Shown piece after piece: positions 46,084-58,119 of a stretch of 64,000 nucleotides of DNA (the stretch's first letter is position 1; every line of letters begins with the position of its first letter). The stretch spans positions 496,001 through 560,000 of the forward strand of contig NZ_LT627736.1 of assembly GCF_900102005.1 (NCBI RefSeq), read 5' to 3'. Below the pieces are notes generated by a model that saw nothing but the letters and a program-made list of their open reading frames with translations, made no database searches and was not told where the DNA came from. The DNA is from Microbacterium sp. LKL04 (GTDB taxonomy: Bacteria; Actinomycetota; Actinomycetes; Actinomycetales; Microbacteriaceae). The translations under genes and the position numbers were made by a program.

Positions 46084-46854
46084 GTGAGCGAGCACCAGAT
46101 CGTCCCCGCCCTCCATCTCTCCGGCCTCGTCAAGCACTTCGGGTCGACCCCGGCGGTCGCCGGTATCGACCTGATCGTGCCGTCCGGCTCGTTCTACGGC
46201 CTCGTGGGCCCGAACGGCGCCGGCAAGACCACCACGCTGTCGATGGCGACGGGCCTTCTGCGTCCCGACGCGGGCGGCGCCTGGGTGCACGGGATCGACG
46301 TGTGGCGGGACCCGGTGGCCGCCAAACGCGTCATCGGCAACCTGTCCGACGGCATCCGACTCTTCGACCGCCTCACCGGCGAGCAGCTCATCACCTACAC
46401 GGCCATGATGTTCGGGCTGGCGCGCGCCGAGATCGCGCCGCGCGTCTCGGATCTCCTGGATCTCATGGATCTTCGCCCCGCCGCGGGGACGATCGTCGCC
46501 GACTACTCCGCGGGTATGACCAAGAAGGTCGCGCTCGCGTGCGCGCTGGTGCACGCACCCCGTCTCCTCGTCCTCGACGAGCCGTTCGAATCGGTCGATC
46601 CCGTCTCGGCGGCGAACATCGAGGACGTCCTGCGCAGCTACACCGCGTCGGGCGGATCGGTCATCGTCTCGAGCCATTCGATGGACCTCGTGCAGCGCAT
46701 GTGCGATCACGTCGCCATCATCGCGGCGGGGCGGGTCCTCTCGTCCGGCACGATCGACGAGGTTCGCGCCGGGCAGAGTCTGCAGGACCGCTTCGTCGAT
46801 CTCGTCGGCGGGCGTCACACGAGTGAGGGGCCGCAGTGGTTGCGACAGTCCTGA
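46084..46854 (+). CDS. ABC transporter ATP-binding protein
   Basis: A 256-residue ABC ATPase: Walker A GPNGAGKTT at 42-50, Walker B LLVLDEPFESVD, switch His in VSSHSMDLV. The signature is degenerate (YSAGMTKKV instead of LSGGQ), as in several ABC-2 exporters. GTG 46084 lies six bases after TAGGCT (46072-46077). It overlaps the permease gene by 19 bp. Substrate unknown. Confidence 0.87.
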   Translation: MSEHQIVPALHLSGLVKHFGSTPAVAGIDLIVPSGSFYGLVGPNGAGKTTTLSMATGLLRPDAGGAWVHGIDVWRDPVAAKRVIGNLSDGIRLFDRLTGEQLITYTAMMFGLARAEIAPRVSDLLDLMDLRPAAGTIVADYSAGMTKKVALACALVHAPRLLVLDEPFESVDPVSAANIEDVLRSYTASGGSVIVSSHSMDLVQRMCDHVAIIAAGRVLSSGTIDEVRAGQSLQDRFVDLVGGRHTSEGPQWLRQS

Positions 46855-48419
46855 AGCTCCGGTACCGCGCGCTCTTCAACACTCTCGCCCGTCGACCCTG
46901 GCAGCTCGTCGGCTTCATCGCCGGCGCGCTGTGGGGAATCGGCATCCTGATCTCCGTCACCGCCGGCATCATCTCGCTGAGCCTGGCCGGATCGCTCGAC
47001 GCCTCGGCCGCCGTGAGCATCATCGGCGGCAGCGCGCTCGTGCTCGGGTGGGTCGTGGGGCCGATCGTCGTGGCGGGGATGGACACGGCGATCGACGCGC
47101 GTCGCCTCGCGCCGTACCCGTTCAGCCGTCGTCAGACGATGCTCGCGCTCGCCGGGACGGGCGCGACCGGGATCCCGGGCGTCGTGTCGACCCTGGTGGC
47201 GCTCATCTCCGTCATCCTGTGGGCGCGATGGCCGCTCGCGGCGCTCGCGGGAATCCCCGCGGCCCTGGTCGGCGTGGCGATCTGCGTCGTCGCCTCCCGG
47301 CTCGTCGCCGAGCTCTCCGGTGGCGTCGGCGGCAATCGCCGCGGCCGCGAGCTGATCGGGACGCTCGTGCTGGTCGTCGTGATGCTCGCGGGACCGATCA
47401 CCACGGGCATCCTCAGCCTGTTGGACGGGGGCGACGGATCGCTCGGCGAGAGGCTCGGCGCCGCGGCGGCGATCTTGCCGTGGACGCCGCTCGGAGCCGC
47501 GTGGGCGGTGGCGCCGGCCCTCGCCGCCGGGGAGGGCCTGCTCGCTCTTGCGCGCCTCGCGATCGCCCTCGCCGCTCTCGCCGCGCTCTGGTGGGCGTGG
47601 TCGCGCGCCATCGCCGGGGCGACGGCGTCTCCGGCCCGGCAGTCCAGCCGGCAGGTCGCCGCGGGCAAGCTCGGGCTGTTCGGGGTCATGCCGACCGGCG
47701 GAGTCGGTGCGACCTGGGCACGCTCGCTCAACGCCTGGCTGCGCGATCCGCGGTATCTCCGCCAGCTTCTCGTGGTGCCGATCTTCCCGATCCTGTTCGC
47801 CTTCGTGAGCGGCGTCGACGGCTTCCTGTTCGCGGCGTCGCCGGTCCTCGTGGCGTTCGTGCTGGCCATCGCCTGCTACAGCGACATCTCCTACGACGGC
47901 ACGGCGTACGCCACGGTGCTCGCAACGGGCGTGCGGGGCCGCGACGACCGTCTCGGGCGGCTCCTGGGAGCGGCGTGTCTCGGCATCCCCCTTGTCGTCG
48001 TCCTCACGGTCGCGACCAGCGTCCTGAGTGCGGATGCCGGGCGTCTCCCGCTCGTTCTCGGCACCGCCCTGGGGGTCCTCCTCACCGGGTACGGGGTGTC
48101 GGCCGTGACGTCCGCCATGATCATCTCGCCCGTCGCCGCGCCGGGGGACAGCCCGTTCAAGAGCGTCCCCGGTCAGACCTTCGTGGGCGGTCTTCTGGTG
48201 TTCGTCGTCTGGGCCGTCATCGCGGTGCTCTCGCTGCCCGTCCTCGCCCTCGCGGTCACGGGGATGGTTCAGGGACCTGCGGCGTGGGGCCTGCCGACGC
48301 TCGCCATGGGAGTCGTCGTCGGCGGCGGCATCGCCGCGCTGGGTGTTCACCTCGGCGGGCGGACCTTCGACCGGTCCGGTCCGGAACTGCTCGAGCGCAT
48401 CCGGGCGCTGCCGTCATGA
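46836..48419 (+). CDS. large ABC transporter permease
   Basis: A 527-residue polytopic protein with about 12-14 hydrophobic segments; it starts RYRALFNTLARRPWQLVGF and is arranged as two similar halves, which suggests one chain supplies both transmembrane halves for the upstream ATPase. The permease family is seen in actinobacteria, but its cargo is not known. GTG 46836 follows GAGGGG. The stop overlaps the start of the epimerase gene (ATGA). Confidence 0.8.
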   Translation: MVATVLKLRYRALFNTLARRPWQLVGFIAGALWGIGILISVTAGIISLSLAGSLDASAAVSIIGGSALVLGWVVGPIVVAGMDTAIDARRLAPYPFSRRQTMLALAGTGATGIPGVVSTLVALISVILWARWPLAALAGIPAALVGVAICVVASRLVAELSGGVGGNRRGRELIGTLVLVVVMLAGPITTGILSLLDGGDGSLGERLGAAAAILPWTPLGAAWAVAPALAAGEGLLALARLAIALAALAALWWAWSRAIAGATASPARQSSRQVAAGKLGLFGVMPTGGVGATWARSLNAWLRDPRYLRQLLVVPIFPILFAFVSGVDGFLFAASPVLVAFVLAIACYSDISYDGTAYATVLATGVRGRDDRLGRLLGAACLGIPLVVVLTVATSVLSADAGRLPLVLGTALGVLLTGYGVSAVTSAMIISPVAAPGDSPFKSVPGQTFVGGLLVFVVWAVIAVLSLPVLALAVTGMVQGPAAWGLPTLAMGVVVGGGIAALGVHLGGRTFDRSGPELLERIRALPS

Positions 48420-49402
48420 CCGACCGCATCCTCGTCCTGGGCGGCACCGGGTGGGTGGGTCGCCGCGTCGCCGAGGCATGGCTCGAGCGCGGCGCCCGCG
48501 TGAGTGTGACGGCGCGCGGCGGTCGCGCTGCCCCCGCGGGCGCGGATCTCGTCGTCACCGACCGAGACCTGCCAGAGGCCTACGATGCGCTGGCCGCGAC
48601 CGAATGGGACGAGATCGTCGACGTCTCCTCGGTTCCCGCACACGTCGCGCAGGCGGCATCCGCTCTCGGTGATCGCGCGGCGCACGCCACGTACATCTCG
48701 AGCGTGTCGGTCTACGCCGACGCGACCCGGGTAGGCGCCGACGAGCGGGCGGCGATCGTCGAGCCCCTGGGCGAGGCGGATGCCTACGACTACGCGCGAG
48801 CCAAAGTCGCCGCCGAGGGTGAGTCGGCGGCTCTCGGCGCCCGCGTCTCAGTGATCCGACCAGGGTTGATCGTCGGCCCGGGGGACCCGACGGACCGCTT
48901 CGGCTACTGGCCGGCCCGGTTCTCAGCCGCGGGCGCAGAGGCGGTCCTCGTTCCCGAAGCGACGGATCTCCGCGCACAGGTGATCGACGTGGATGACCTG
49001 GTGTCCTTCGTCGTCGCCTCGGGGGCACGCGGATTCGACGGCCTGGTCGATGTGGTTGGCCCCTCCCACCCGTTGGCGGAGGTCGTCACCGTCGCGCGGG
49101 ATGCCGCGGGCCACACCGGCGAGGTGCACACCGCTCCCGCCGACTGGCTCGAGCGTCACGGGATCGCGCATTGGGCGGGACCGAGATCGCTCCCGCTGTG
49201 GCTGCCGGCCGACATGCCGGGCTTCGCATCGCGAAGCGGTGCGGCCTACCGGGCGGCGGGGGGCAGAACCCGTCCGCTCGCCGAGACGGTCGCCCGCGTC
49301 CTCGAGGACGAACGCGAGCGCGGTGTCGCGCGCTCCAGGACGTCGGGGCTCGAGCGCGCCGAGGAACTCGCGCTCATCGAGGCGCTGCACGCCGAGCGCT
49401 GA
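48416..49402 (+). CDS. NAD(P)-dependent epimerase/reductase
   Basis: A 328-residue extended SDR. The nucleotide motif GGTGWVG is at about residues 9-15, SVSVYAD gives the catalytic Ser-Tyr region, and YDYARAKVAAE holds the Tyr-x3-Lys-like active-site helix. Substrate unknown; related proteins are annotated as UDP-sugar epimerases or isoflavone-reductase-like. It is translationally coupled to the ABC permease, and a membrane-lipid or glycoside export link is only speculation. Confidence 0.78.
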   Translation: MTDRILVLGGTGWVGRRVAEAWLERGARVSVTARGGRAAPAGADLVVTDRDLPEAYDALAATEWDEIVDVSSVPAHVAQAASALGDRAAHATYISSVSVYADATRVGADERAAIVEPLGEADAYDYARAKVAAEGESAALGARVSVIRPGLIVGPGDPTDRFGYWPARFSAAGAEAVLVPEATDLRAQVIDVDDLVSFVVASGARGFDGLVDVVGPSHPLAEVVTVARDAAGHTGEVHTAPADWLERHGIAHWAGPRSLPLWLPADMPGFASRSGAAYRAAGGRTRPLAETVARVLEDERERGVARSRTSGLERAEELALIEALHAER

Positions 49403-49445
49403 CCTCGATTTGCGGCAACGGATGCCGCGGCGATACCGTCGCGGT

Positions 49446-49520
49446 ATGTCCTCGCCCGCGACCCTCACCGTCTCGACGGTGGTCCGCGCGCGTCGACGTC
49501 TGGGCGACCGCCGACGCTAG
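49446..49520 (+). CDS. arginine-rich 24-residue leader peptide upstream of argC
   Basis: A 24-codon ORF (MSSPATLTVSTVV then RARRRLGDRRR) ends 90 bp before argC. TACCGT (49434-49439) is six bases before its ATG, exactly as for other leaderless genes in the window. Seven of its last 11 codons are arginine (CGC, CGT, CGA, CGT, CGC, CGA, CGC). This is the design of an attenuator leader peptide: when charged Arg-tRNA is scarce, the ribosome stalls in the arginine run and changes RNA folding ahead of the arginine genes. Too short for routine gene calling; expression is inferred. Confidence 0.6.
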   Translation: MSSPATLTVSTVVRARRRLGDRRR

Positions 49521-49579
49521 GCGACCCCTCCCGCTCTCCGTGCACGACGGATCGAGCCGCAGGTGTCGCCGTCTTCGGC
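49466..49579 (+). promoter_or_regulatory. candidate arginine attenuator RNA structures before argC
   Basis: Within and after the leader ORF, CACCGT/ACGGTG (49466-49481, loop CTCG) folds just before the Arg codons; GGTCCGC/GCGACC (49481-49509) spans them; GGCGAC occurs twice (49503-49508 inside the Arg run, 49520-49525 at the stop codon) and both copies can pair with the single GTCGCC at 49565-49570; GCCG-TCTT-CGGC (49568-49579) uses the same bases. These pairings exclude one another, so ribosome position could select between them. Confidence 0.5.
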
Positions 49580-49597
49580 CCCGCTCACTCCAGACAA

Positions 49598-49603
49598 TAA
49601 GGT
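49598..49603 (+). promoter_or_regulatory. argC-proximal -10 box
   Basis: TAAGGT lies 7 bases before the argC ATG (49611), matching the leaderless promoter pattern. argC may thus have two transcripts: one from the leader-peptide promoter (-10 at 49434) and one leaderless. No clear -35 or ArgR-type palindrome is seen. Confidence 0.55.
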
Positions 49604-49610
49604 TGAATCC

Positions 49611-50660
49611 ATGACCTTCTCGGTCGCCGTCTCCGGCGCTTCCGGCTATGCGGGTGGAGAGATCCTCCGCCTCCTCGCGTCGCATCCCGACGTCGAGATC
49701 CGCACCGTCACGGCCCACTCCAACGCCGGACAGCCGCTCATCGACCACCAGCCGCACCTGCGGTCCCTCGCGCACCTGACGCTGCAGGACACGACTCCCG
49801 AGGTCCTCTCGGGGCACGACGTCGTCTTCCTCGCCCTGCCGCACGGCCAGTCCGCGCAGTACACCGAGATGCTGGAGGACGTTCCGCTCGTCATCGACGC
49901 CGGCGCGGACCATCGCCTCACCGACCCGTCCGCGTGGAACGCGTTCTACGGGGGAGCGTTCTCCGAGCCGTGGGCGTACGGGGTTCCGGAGCTCCCCGTC
50001 GGAAGCGCGAAGCAACGGGGCGCCCTCGTCGGCGCGCGGCGCGTCGCGGCCCCCGGCTGCAACGCCTCCACCGTCTCGTTGAGCCTCGCGCCCGGCGTCG
50101 CCGCCGGCGTCATCGATCCGGGTGACATCGTCACCGTGCTCGCCGTCGGACCCTCCGGGGCGGGCAAGAGCCTCAAGACGAACCTCCTGGCGTCGGAGAT
50201 CCTCGGCACCGCCAACCCGTACGCGGTCGGCGGCACGCACCGGCACATCCCCGAGATCCGGCAGGCGCTCGCCGCGGCTGCGCCGACCGAGGTGGACATC
50301 CGCATCTCGTTCACCCCGGTGCTCGTCCCCATGGCGCGCGGCATCCTCGCCACCTCGACCGCCCCCATCGCGCACGGTGTCACCGACGCGCAGATCCGGG
50401 GCGCGTGGGAGTCCGCGTACGCCGACGAGCCGTTCGTGCACCTCCTGCCCGAGGGCTCGTTCCCACGGACGGCCGACGTGCTGGGCGCGAACACGGCCCT
50501 CCTCGGACTCGCGATCGATCGGGCGGCAGGTCGCGTCGTCGTGGTCGCCGCCGTCGACAACCTCGTCAAGGGCACCGCCGGTGCCGCGATCCAATCGATG
50601 AACATCGCCCTCGGTCTCACCGAGACGACGGGCCTGAGCGTGAACGGGGTGGCACCGTGA
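49611..50660 (+). CDS. argC: N-acetyl-gamma-glutamyl-phosphate reductase
   Basis: A 349-residue ArgC, third step of arginine synthesis (NADPH-dependent reduction of N-acetylglutamyl phosphate). NADP motif [10 protein letters not shown] at 8-17; catalytic Cys150 in [11 protein letters not shown] 49611 is chosen over an upstream in-frame ATG (49563) because of family length and the -10 box at 49598. First gene of argCJBDF; its stop overlaps argJ (GTGA). Confidence 0.95.
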   Translation: MTFSVAVSGASGYAGGEILRLLASHPDVEIRTVTAHSNAGQPLIDHQPHLRSLAHLTLQDTTPEVLSGHDVVFLALPHGQSAQYTEMLEDVPLVIDAGADHRLTDPSAWNAFYGGAFSEPWAYGVPELPVGSAKQRGALVGARRVAAPGCNASTVSLSLAPGVAAGVIDPGDIVTVLAVGPSGAGKSLKTNLLASEILGTANPYAVGGTHRHIPEIRQALAAAAPTEVDIRISFTPVLVPMARGILATSTAPIAHGVTDAQIRGAWESAYADEPFVHLLPEGSFPRTADVLGANTALLGLAIDRAAGRVVVVAAVDNLVKGTAGAAIQSMNIALGLTETTGLSVNGVAP

Positions 50661-51814
50661 GCGTCACGGCAGCACAGGGATTCGAGGCGGCCGGCGTCGC
50701 CGTCGGATTGAAGTCGACCGGGGCGAACGACGTCGCCGTCGTCGTGAACCGCGGGCCCAAGAAGGTCGGTGCGGCCGTCTTCACGACCAACCGCGCCAAG
50801 GCCAACCCGATCCTGTGGTCGCAGCAGGTCATCGGGGACGGCGTCGTCGAGGCGATCGTCCTGAACTCCGGGGGAGCGAACTGCTTCACCGGCACGTTCG
50901 GATTCCAGACCACGCACCAGACCGCCGAGAGGGCCGCCGAGCTCCTCGGCATCGGCGCCGGGGACGTGCTCGTCTGCTCGACCGGTCTCATCGGCACCGG
51001 TGACGAGGTCTTCCGCGGCAAGGTCCTCGACGGCGTCGAGAAGGGGGTCGCCGCCCTCTCAGCCGACGGGGGAGAGGCGGCATCCCTCGCCATCATGACC
51101 ACCGACTCCCGTCCCAAGCGCGCCGTCGTCTCGCAGGACGGCTGGACCATCGGCGGCATGGCCAAGGGCGCCGGCATGCTCGCTCCGGGCCTCGCGACGA
51201 TGCTCGTCGTCATCACGACCGACGCCGACCTGGATGCCGCGGCCGCCGACGCCGCGCTCCGCGAGGCCACACGGGTCAGCTTCGACCGGCTCGACTCCGA
51301 CGGCTGCATGTCGACGAACGACCAGGTGACGCTCCTCGCGAGCGGGGCCAGCGGCATCCGTCCGGAGCCCGCCGCCTTCGCGCTCGCACTCGCCGAGCTC
51401 TGCCTGGACCTCGCCGCGCAGCTGCAGGGGGATGCCGAGGGCGCCAGCCACGACATCACGATCGAGATCGTCGGCGCCGAGAACGAGGCGGACGCCGTCA
51501 CGGTGGGCCGCTCGATCGCGCGCAACAACCTCTTCAAGGCCGCCATCTTCGGCAACGACCCGAACTGGGGTCGCGTCCTCGCGGCGATCGGCACGACGGA
51601 TGCCGCCTTCGACCCGTACGACGTCGACGTGTCGTTCAACGGGGTCCGGGTCTGCACCGCCGGGGGACCCGACCGCCCCCGCGAGGAGGTCGACCTGACT
51701 CCCCGCGCGACGCACATCCTCGTCGACCTGCGCGTCGGTCAGGCGGCGGCGACGATCCTCACCAACGACCTGACGCACGACTACGTCCACGAGAACAGCG
51801 CCTATTCGTCATGA
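50657..51814 (+). CDS. argJ: bifunctional glutamate N-acetyltransferase / amino-acid acetyltransferase
   Basis: A 385-residue ArgJ, which recycles the acetyl group from N-acetylornithine to glutamate and may also use acetyl-CoA. It is made as one chain and self-cleaves; the cleavage site is Ala180-Thr181 in PGLATMLVV, with Thr181 becoming the nucleophile. The start is GTG 50657 overlapping the argC stop. The presence of argJ means the cyclic acetyl pathway is used and argE is not needed. Confidence 0.95.
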   Translation: MSVTAAQGFEAAGVAVGLKSTGANDVAVVVNRGPKKVGAAVFTTNRAKANPILWSQQVIGDGVVEAIVLNSGGANCFTGTFGFQTTHQTAERAAELLGIGAGDVLVCSTGLIGTGDEVFRGKVLDGVEKGVAALSADGGEAASLAIMTTDSRPKRAVVSQDGWTIGGMAKGAGMLAPGLATMLVVITTDADLDAAAADAALREATRVSFDRLDSDGCMSTNDQVTLLASGASGIRPEPAAFALALAELCLDLAAQLQGDAEGASHDITIEIVGAENEADAVTVGRSIARNNLFKAAIFGNDPNWGRVLAAIGTTDAAFDPYDVDVSFNGVRVCTAGGPDRPREEVDLTPRATHILVDLRVGQAAATILTNDLTHDYVHENSAYSS

Positions 51815-52710
51815 CCGACATCCAGCAGACCACGCCCGAAGAGGCCGCCGGCAAGGCCGCGGTCCTCGTCGAATCCCTGCCCTGGCTCCAGCGCTTCCGC
51901 GATCAGATCGTCGTCATCAAGTACGGCGGCAACGCGATGGTCAGCGAGGAGCTGCAGGCCGCCTTCGCCGAGGACATCGCCTACCTGCACCACGTCGGGG
52001 TGAAACCCGTCGTCGTGCACGGCGGCGGACCGCAGATCTCGACCATGCTCGACCGCCTCGACATCCCCAGCGAGTTCAAGGGCGGCTACCGCGTCACGAG
52101 CACCGAGGCGATCGGGGTCGTCCGCATGGTGCTCGCCGGGCAGATCAACCCCCAGCTCGTGTCGCGCATCAACGCGCACGGATCGTTCGCCACCGGGATG
52201 TCGGGGGAGGACGCCGGACTCTTCCAAGGACGCCGTCGCGGTGTCGTGGTCGACGGAGCCGAACACGACCTCGGGCACGTGGGCGACGTCGTCGGCGTCG
52301 ACCCGACGGCCATCCTCGACCACCTCGCCGCCGACCGGGTGCCGGTCGTCTCGTCGATCGCGCCGGACGTCGACGCACCGGGCAGCTCCTTGAACGTCAA
52401 CGCGGATGCCGCGGCCGCGGCGCTCGCCGTCGCTCTCGGCGCGGTCAAGCTCGTCATCCTCACCGACGTCGCCGGCCTCTACGCCGATTGGCCCAACCGC
52501 GACTCCCTCGTCTCGCACCTGACGGCGACGGAGCTGCGCGCCCTGGTACCGAGCCTCGAGTCGGGGATGATCCCGAAGATGCAGGCCTGCCTCGACGCGG
52601 TCGACGGCGGCGTCGATCGCGCGGCGATCATCGATGGACGCCAGCCGCATTCGGTGCTCGTCGAACTCTTCACACAACGCGGAATCGGAACAGAGGTGGT
52701 GGCGGGATGA
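51811..52710 (+). CDS. argB: acetylglutamate kinase
   Basis: A 299-residue amino acid kinase, second step and usual feedback-control point of the pathway. ATP-binding KYGGNAM is near residue 33, the VHGGGPQIS substrate loop near 70, and LTDVAGLY follows. The N-terminal helix (about 1-25) found in arginine-inhibitable hexameric enzymes is present, which suggests feedback inhibition by arginine. It overlaps both neighbours by 4 bases. Confidence 0.95.
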   Translation: MTDIQQTTPEEAAGKAAVLVESLPWLQRFRDQIVVIKYGGNAMVSEELQAAFAEDIAYLHHVGVKPVVVHGGGPQISTMLDRLDIPSEFKGGYRVTSTEAIGVVRMVLAGQINPQLVSRINAHGSFATGMSGEDAGLFQGRRRGVVVDGAEHDLGHVGDVVGVDPTAILDHLAADRVPVVSSIAPDVDAPGSSLNVNADAAAAALAVALGAVKLVILTDVAGLYADWPNRDSLVSHLTATELRALVPSLESGMIPKMQACLDAVDGGVDRAAIIDGRQPHSVLVELFTQRGIGTEVVAG

Positions 52711-53951
52711 CCGCGCAGACGACGGTGAGCTGGAAGGACGACGCAGCGCGCGACCTCGTCCTCAACTCGGGGGACCGGTTCGCTCTGCTCGTGCGCGGCG
52801 AAGGCGCGCACCTGTGGGACGACGAAGGCACCCGATACCTCGACTTCCTCGGCGGCATCGCCGTGATCTCCCTGGGTCACGCGCACCCCGTGTTCGTGCA
52901 GGCCGTCGCCGAGCAGGCCGCGACGCTCGGGCACGTCTCGAACTACTTCGCCACGCCGCCGCAGCTCGGTCTCGCCGCTCGGCTGAAGCGGCTCGCCGGC
53001 ACAGGGGACTCCGGCCGGGTCTACTTCGGCAACTCCGGCGCGGAGGCCAACGAGGCCGCCTTCAAGCTCGCGCGCCTCCACGGCGGCACAGACCGCCCCC
53101 GCATCCTCGCGCTCAAGAATGCCTTCCACGGTCGCACGATGGGGACGCTCGCCCTCACCGGCAAGCCCGCCATGCAGCAGCCGTTCGAGCCCATGGTCCC
53201 GGGAGTCGAGTTCCTCGACTCCACGATCGAGGCTCTCGAAGAGGCCATCGACGACCGCGTCGCGGCGCTGTTCGTCGAGCCGATCAAGGGCGAGGCGGGG
53301 GTGCTCGATCTCCCCGAGGGCTACCTCGCGGCCGCGCGGGAGATCACCCGTCGCCATGGCGCGCTGCTGATCATCGACGAGATCCAGACCGGAGCGGGGC
53401 GCACCGGCGCATGGTTCGCGTTCCAGCACACCGGCATCACCCCGGATGCCATCACCGTCGCCAAGGGCATCGGCAACGGCATCCCGATCGGCGCCCTCAT
53501 CACCTTCGGTGCTGCGAGCGAGCTCTTCTACCCCGGCACCCACGGATCCACCTTCGGCGGCAATCCGCTCGCGACCGCTGTGGCGTCCGCGGTCCTCGAT
53601 GAGATCGAGAACGCCGGCCTCGTCGAGGCGGCGGCAGAGCGCGGCCGCCAGGTCCGCGAGGCCGTCGACGCGATCGGCTCGGCTTTGGTGGAGGGGTGCC
53701 GCGGCCAGGGGCTGCTGATCGGCGTCGCCCTCCGGCATCCCGTCGCCGGCGCCGTGGTCGCCGCTGCCCAGCAGCACGGCCTGATCATCAACGCCGCCAA
53801 CGACTCGACGATCCGTCTCGCCCCGGCGCTCACGATCGGCGACGTCGAGATCGACGAGTTCCAGACCCTGTTCGCCCGCTCCCTCGCGACCGTCGAGGAC
53901 GCCCTCATGCTCGACGACACGACCCACGACACTTCGGAGGCCTCCGCATGA
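52707..53951 (+). CDS. argD: acetylornithine transaminase
   Basis: A 414-residue class III PLP aminotransferase. The [16 protein letters not shown] phosphate-binding segment is at 108-123, [12 protein letters not shown] at 223-234 and PLP Lys253 in TVAKGIGNG. Fourth step, N-acetylornithine formation. It overlaps argB and argF by 4 bases each, so the five genes argCJBDF form one tightly coupled unit. Confidence 0.95.
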   Translation: MTAQTTVSWKDDAARDLVLNSGDRFALLVRGEGAHLWDDEGTRYLDFLGGIAVISLGHAHPVFVQAVAEQAATLGHVSNYFATPPQLGLAARLKRLAGTGDSGRVYFGNSGAEANEAAFKLARLHGGTDRPRILALKNAFHGRTMGTLALTGKPAMQQPFEPMVPGVEFLDSTIEALEEAIDDRVAALFVEPIKGEAGVLDLPEGYLAAAREITRRHGALLIIDEIQTGAGRTGAWFAFQHTGITPDAITVAKGIGNGIPIGALITFGAASELFYPGTHGSTFGGNPLATAVASAVLDEIENAGLVEAAAERGRQVREAVDAIGSALVEGCRGQGLLIGVALRHPVAGAVVAAAQQHGLIINAANDSTIRLAPALTIGDVEIDEFQTLFARSLATVEDALMLDDTTHDTSEASA

Positions 53952-54849
53952 CCCGCCACCTGCTGCGCGACGACGACCTGACCCCGGCCGAGCAGGCCGA
54001 GATCCTCGACCTGGCCGTCGAGCTGAAGGCCGACCGCTGGAAGGAGAAGCCGCTCGCCGGTCCGCAGACGGTCGCCGTCATCTTCGACAAGTCGTCGACC
54101 CGTACGCGGGTGTCGTTCGCCGTCGGCATCGCCGACCTCGGCGGATCGCCGCTCATCATCTCGACGGCGAACAGCCAGCTCGGCGGCAAGGAGACACCCT
54201 CCGACACCGCGCGCGTGCTGGAGCGGCAGGTCGCCGCGATCGTCTGGCGCACGTACGCGCAGGCAGGTCTCGAGGAGATGGCGAAGGACACGCGCGTCCC
54301 CGTCGTCAACGCCCTGAGTGACGACTTCCACCCCTGTCAGCTGCTCGCCGACCTGCTCACGATCCGCGAGCACAAGGGCGAGCTGAAGGGTCTCACCCTC
54401 GCTTTCTTCGGTGACGGGCTCTCCAACATGGCGCACTCCTACGCGCTTGCAGGTGTCACGGCCGGCATGCACGTGCGCATCGCCTCGCCGGAGGACTACG
54501 CACCCCGTGAGGACGTCGTCGCCGACGCCGACCGCCGCGCCGCCGAAACCGGCGGATCCCTCACCCTCTACACCGACCCGAACGAGGCCGCCGCCGGTGC
54601 GGATGTCATCGTGACCGACACGTGGGTGTCGATGGGCAAGGAAGAGGAGAAGATCGCGCGCCTGCGGGATCTCGGCTCCTACAAGGTGACGCAGGAGACG
54701 ATGGCGCTCGCTCAGGACGACGCCGTCTTCATCCACTGCCTCCCCGCCGACCGCGGGTACGAGGTGGACGCCGACGTCATCGACGGACCGCAGAGCGTCG
54801 TCTGGGATGAGGCGGAGAACCGCCTGCACGCGCAGAAGGCGCTGCTGGT

Positions 54850-54871
<22 letters not shown>
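53948..54871 (+). CDS. argF: ornithine carbamoyltransferase
   Basis: A 307-residue OTCase making citrulline from ornithine and carbamoyl phosphate. The carbamoyl-phosphate motif SSTRTR is at 49-54, HPCQ lies in DDFHPCQLLAD, and the ornithine-side motif HCLPA is near residue 263. ATG 53948 overlaps argD. argG and argR, often next to argF, are absent; a membrane protein gene overlaps its last 22 bp instead. Confidence 0.95.
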
Positions 54872-57404
<2,533 letters not shown>

Positions 57405-57426
57405 TCTCACTTATACCGAGAAGAAA

Positions 57427-57471
57427 ATAAGCAATAAGCTTATTGCACTGCGATGATAAGCGCCGTAGCAT
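57427..57471 (+). promoter_or_regulatory. satD promoter with overlapping 16-bp palindromic operator
   Basis: TTGCAC (57443-57448), a 17-bp spacer and TAGCAT (57466-57471) form the promoter; ATG 57478 is six bases on. A perfect palindrome GCAATAAGCTTATTGC (57431-57446) covers the -35, and ATAAGC occurs three times (57427, 57434, 57456). The stretch is strikingly AT-rich in this genome. It is probably the binding site of a regulator, perhaps the SatD protein itself, whose C-terminal end is HTH-like. Confidence 0.7.
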
Positions 57472-57477
57472 GCCGAC

Positions 57478-58119
57478 ATGCCCTCTCACGTCGCCGTGAT
57501 CGCCGACATCGTCGGGTCCCGCACCCTGACCGATCGCGCCGGAGCCCAGCGCGCGATCATCGCTTCGTCGCATCAGGTACATGCGGATTACCCGGTCTCC
57601 GTCTCCCCGCTCGCCGCCACGGTCGGTGACGAATTCCAGGCGGTGTACCCCGACCTGCCCGCGGCGCTCGCCTCGCTGCTGCTCCTGCAGCTCCACCTCC
57701 CGGAGGGCATCCAGCTCAGGTTCGGACTCGGAGTAGGTGCGGTCGATCGCGTCGACGACGGCATCACCGATGGGCCCGGCTGGTGGGCCGCGCGTGCTGC
57801 GATCGAGCATGCTCATCGACTGCAGGACCGCGCCGTGCCGCACGCGCGCACGCGCATCGCGACGGAACAGGGACAGGATGCCGTCATGACCGAACGCATC
57901 GCCTATGCCAACGCGTACGTTCTGGCGCGCGACGAGCTCGTGTCGGCCATGAGCGGGCGCACCCGCCGACTCACGTACGGCCGGTGCCTCGGACGCACGC
58001 AGCGGGAGTTGGCGGAGGCGGAAGGGATCACCCAGCCCGCCGTCTCGCAAGCTCTCTCCGCTGCGGGTTCCGCCGCCCTCGTTGCGGGTTTCACCGATCT
58101 GTCGACGGACCCGTCGTGA
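57478..58119 (+). CDS. SatD family protein
   Basis: A 213-residue protein of the SatD family (named after the satCDE acid-tolerance locus of Streptococcus mutans). The N-terminal part (VAVIADIVGSRTLTDR, GDEFQAVYPD, LRFGLGVGAV) has the look of a nucleotide-cyclase-like ferredoxin fold; the C-terminal 45 residues (GRTQRELAEAEGITQPAVSQALSAAG) form a helix-turn-helix. It probably controls its own operon through the palindrome upstream. It overlaps the membrane-protein gene (GTGA). Confidence 0.85.
   Translation: MPSHVAVIADIVGSRTLTDRAGAQRAIIASSHQVHADYPVSVSPLAATVGDEFQAVYPDLPAALASLLLLQLHLPEGIQLRFGLGVGAVDRVDDGITDGPGWWAARAAIEHAHRLQDRAVPHARTRIATEQGQDAVMTERIAYANAYVLARDELVSAMSGRTRRLTYGRCLGRTQRELAEAEGITQPAVSQALSAAGSAALVAGFTDLSTDPS

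Noticed and set aside
57431..57446. Phage or integrative-element attachment site at the AT-rich palindrome
   Set aside because: No integrase, no second copy and no tRNA; the palindrome overlaps a good promoter, so an operator is the simpler reading.
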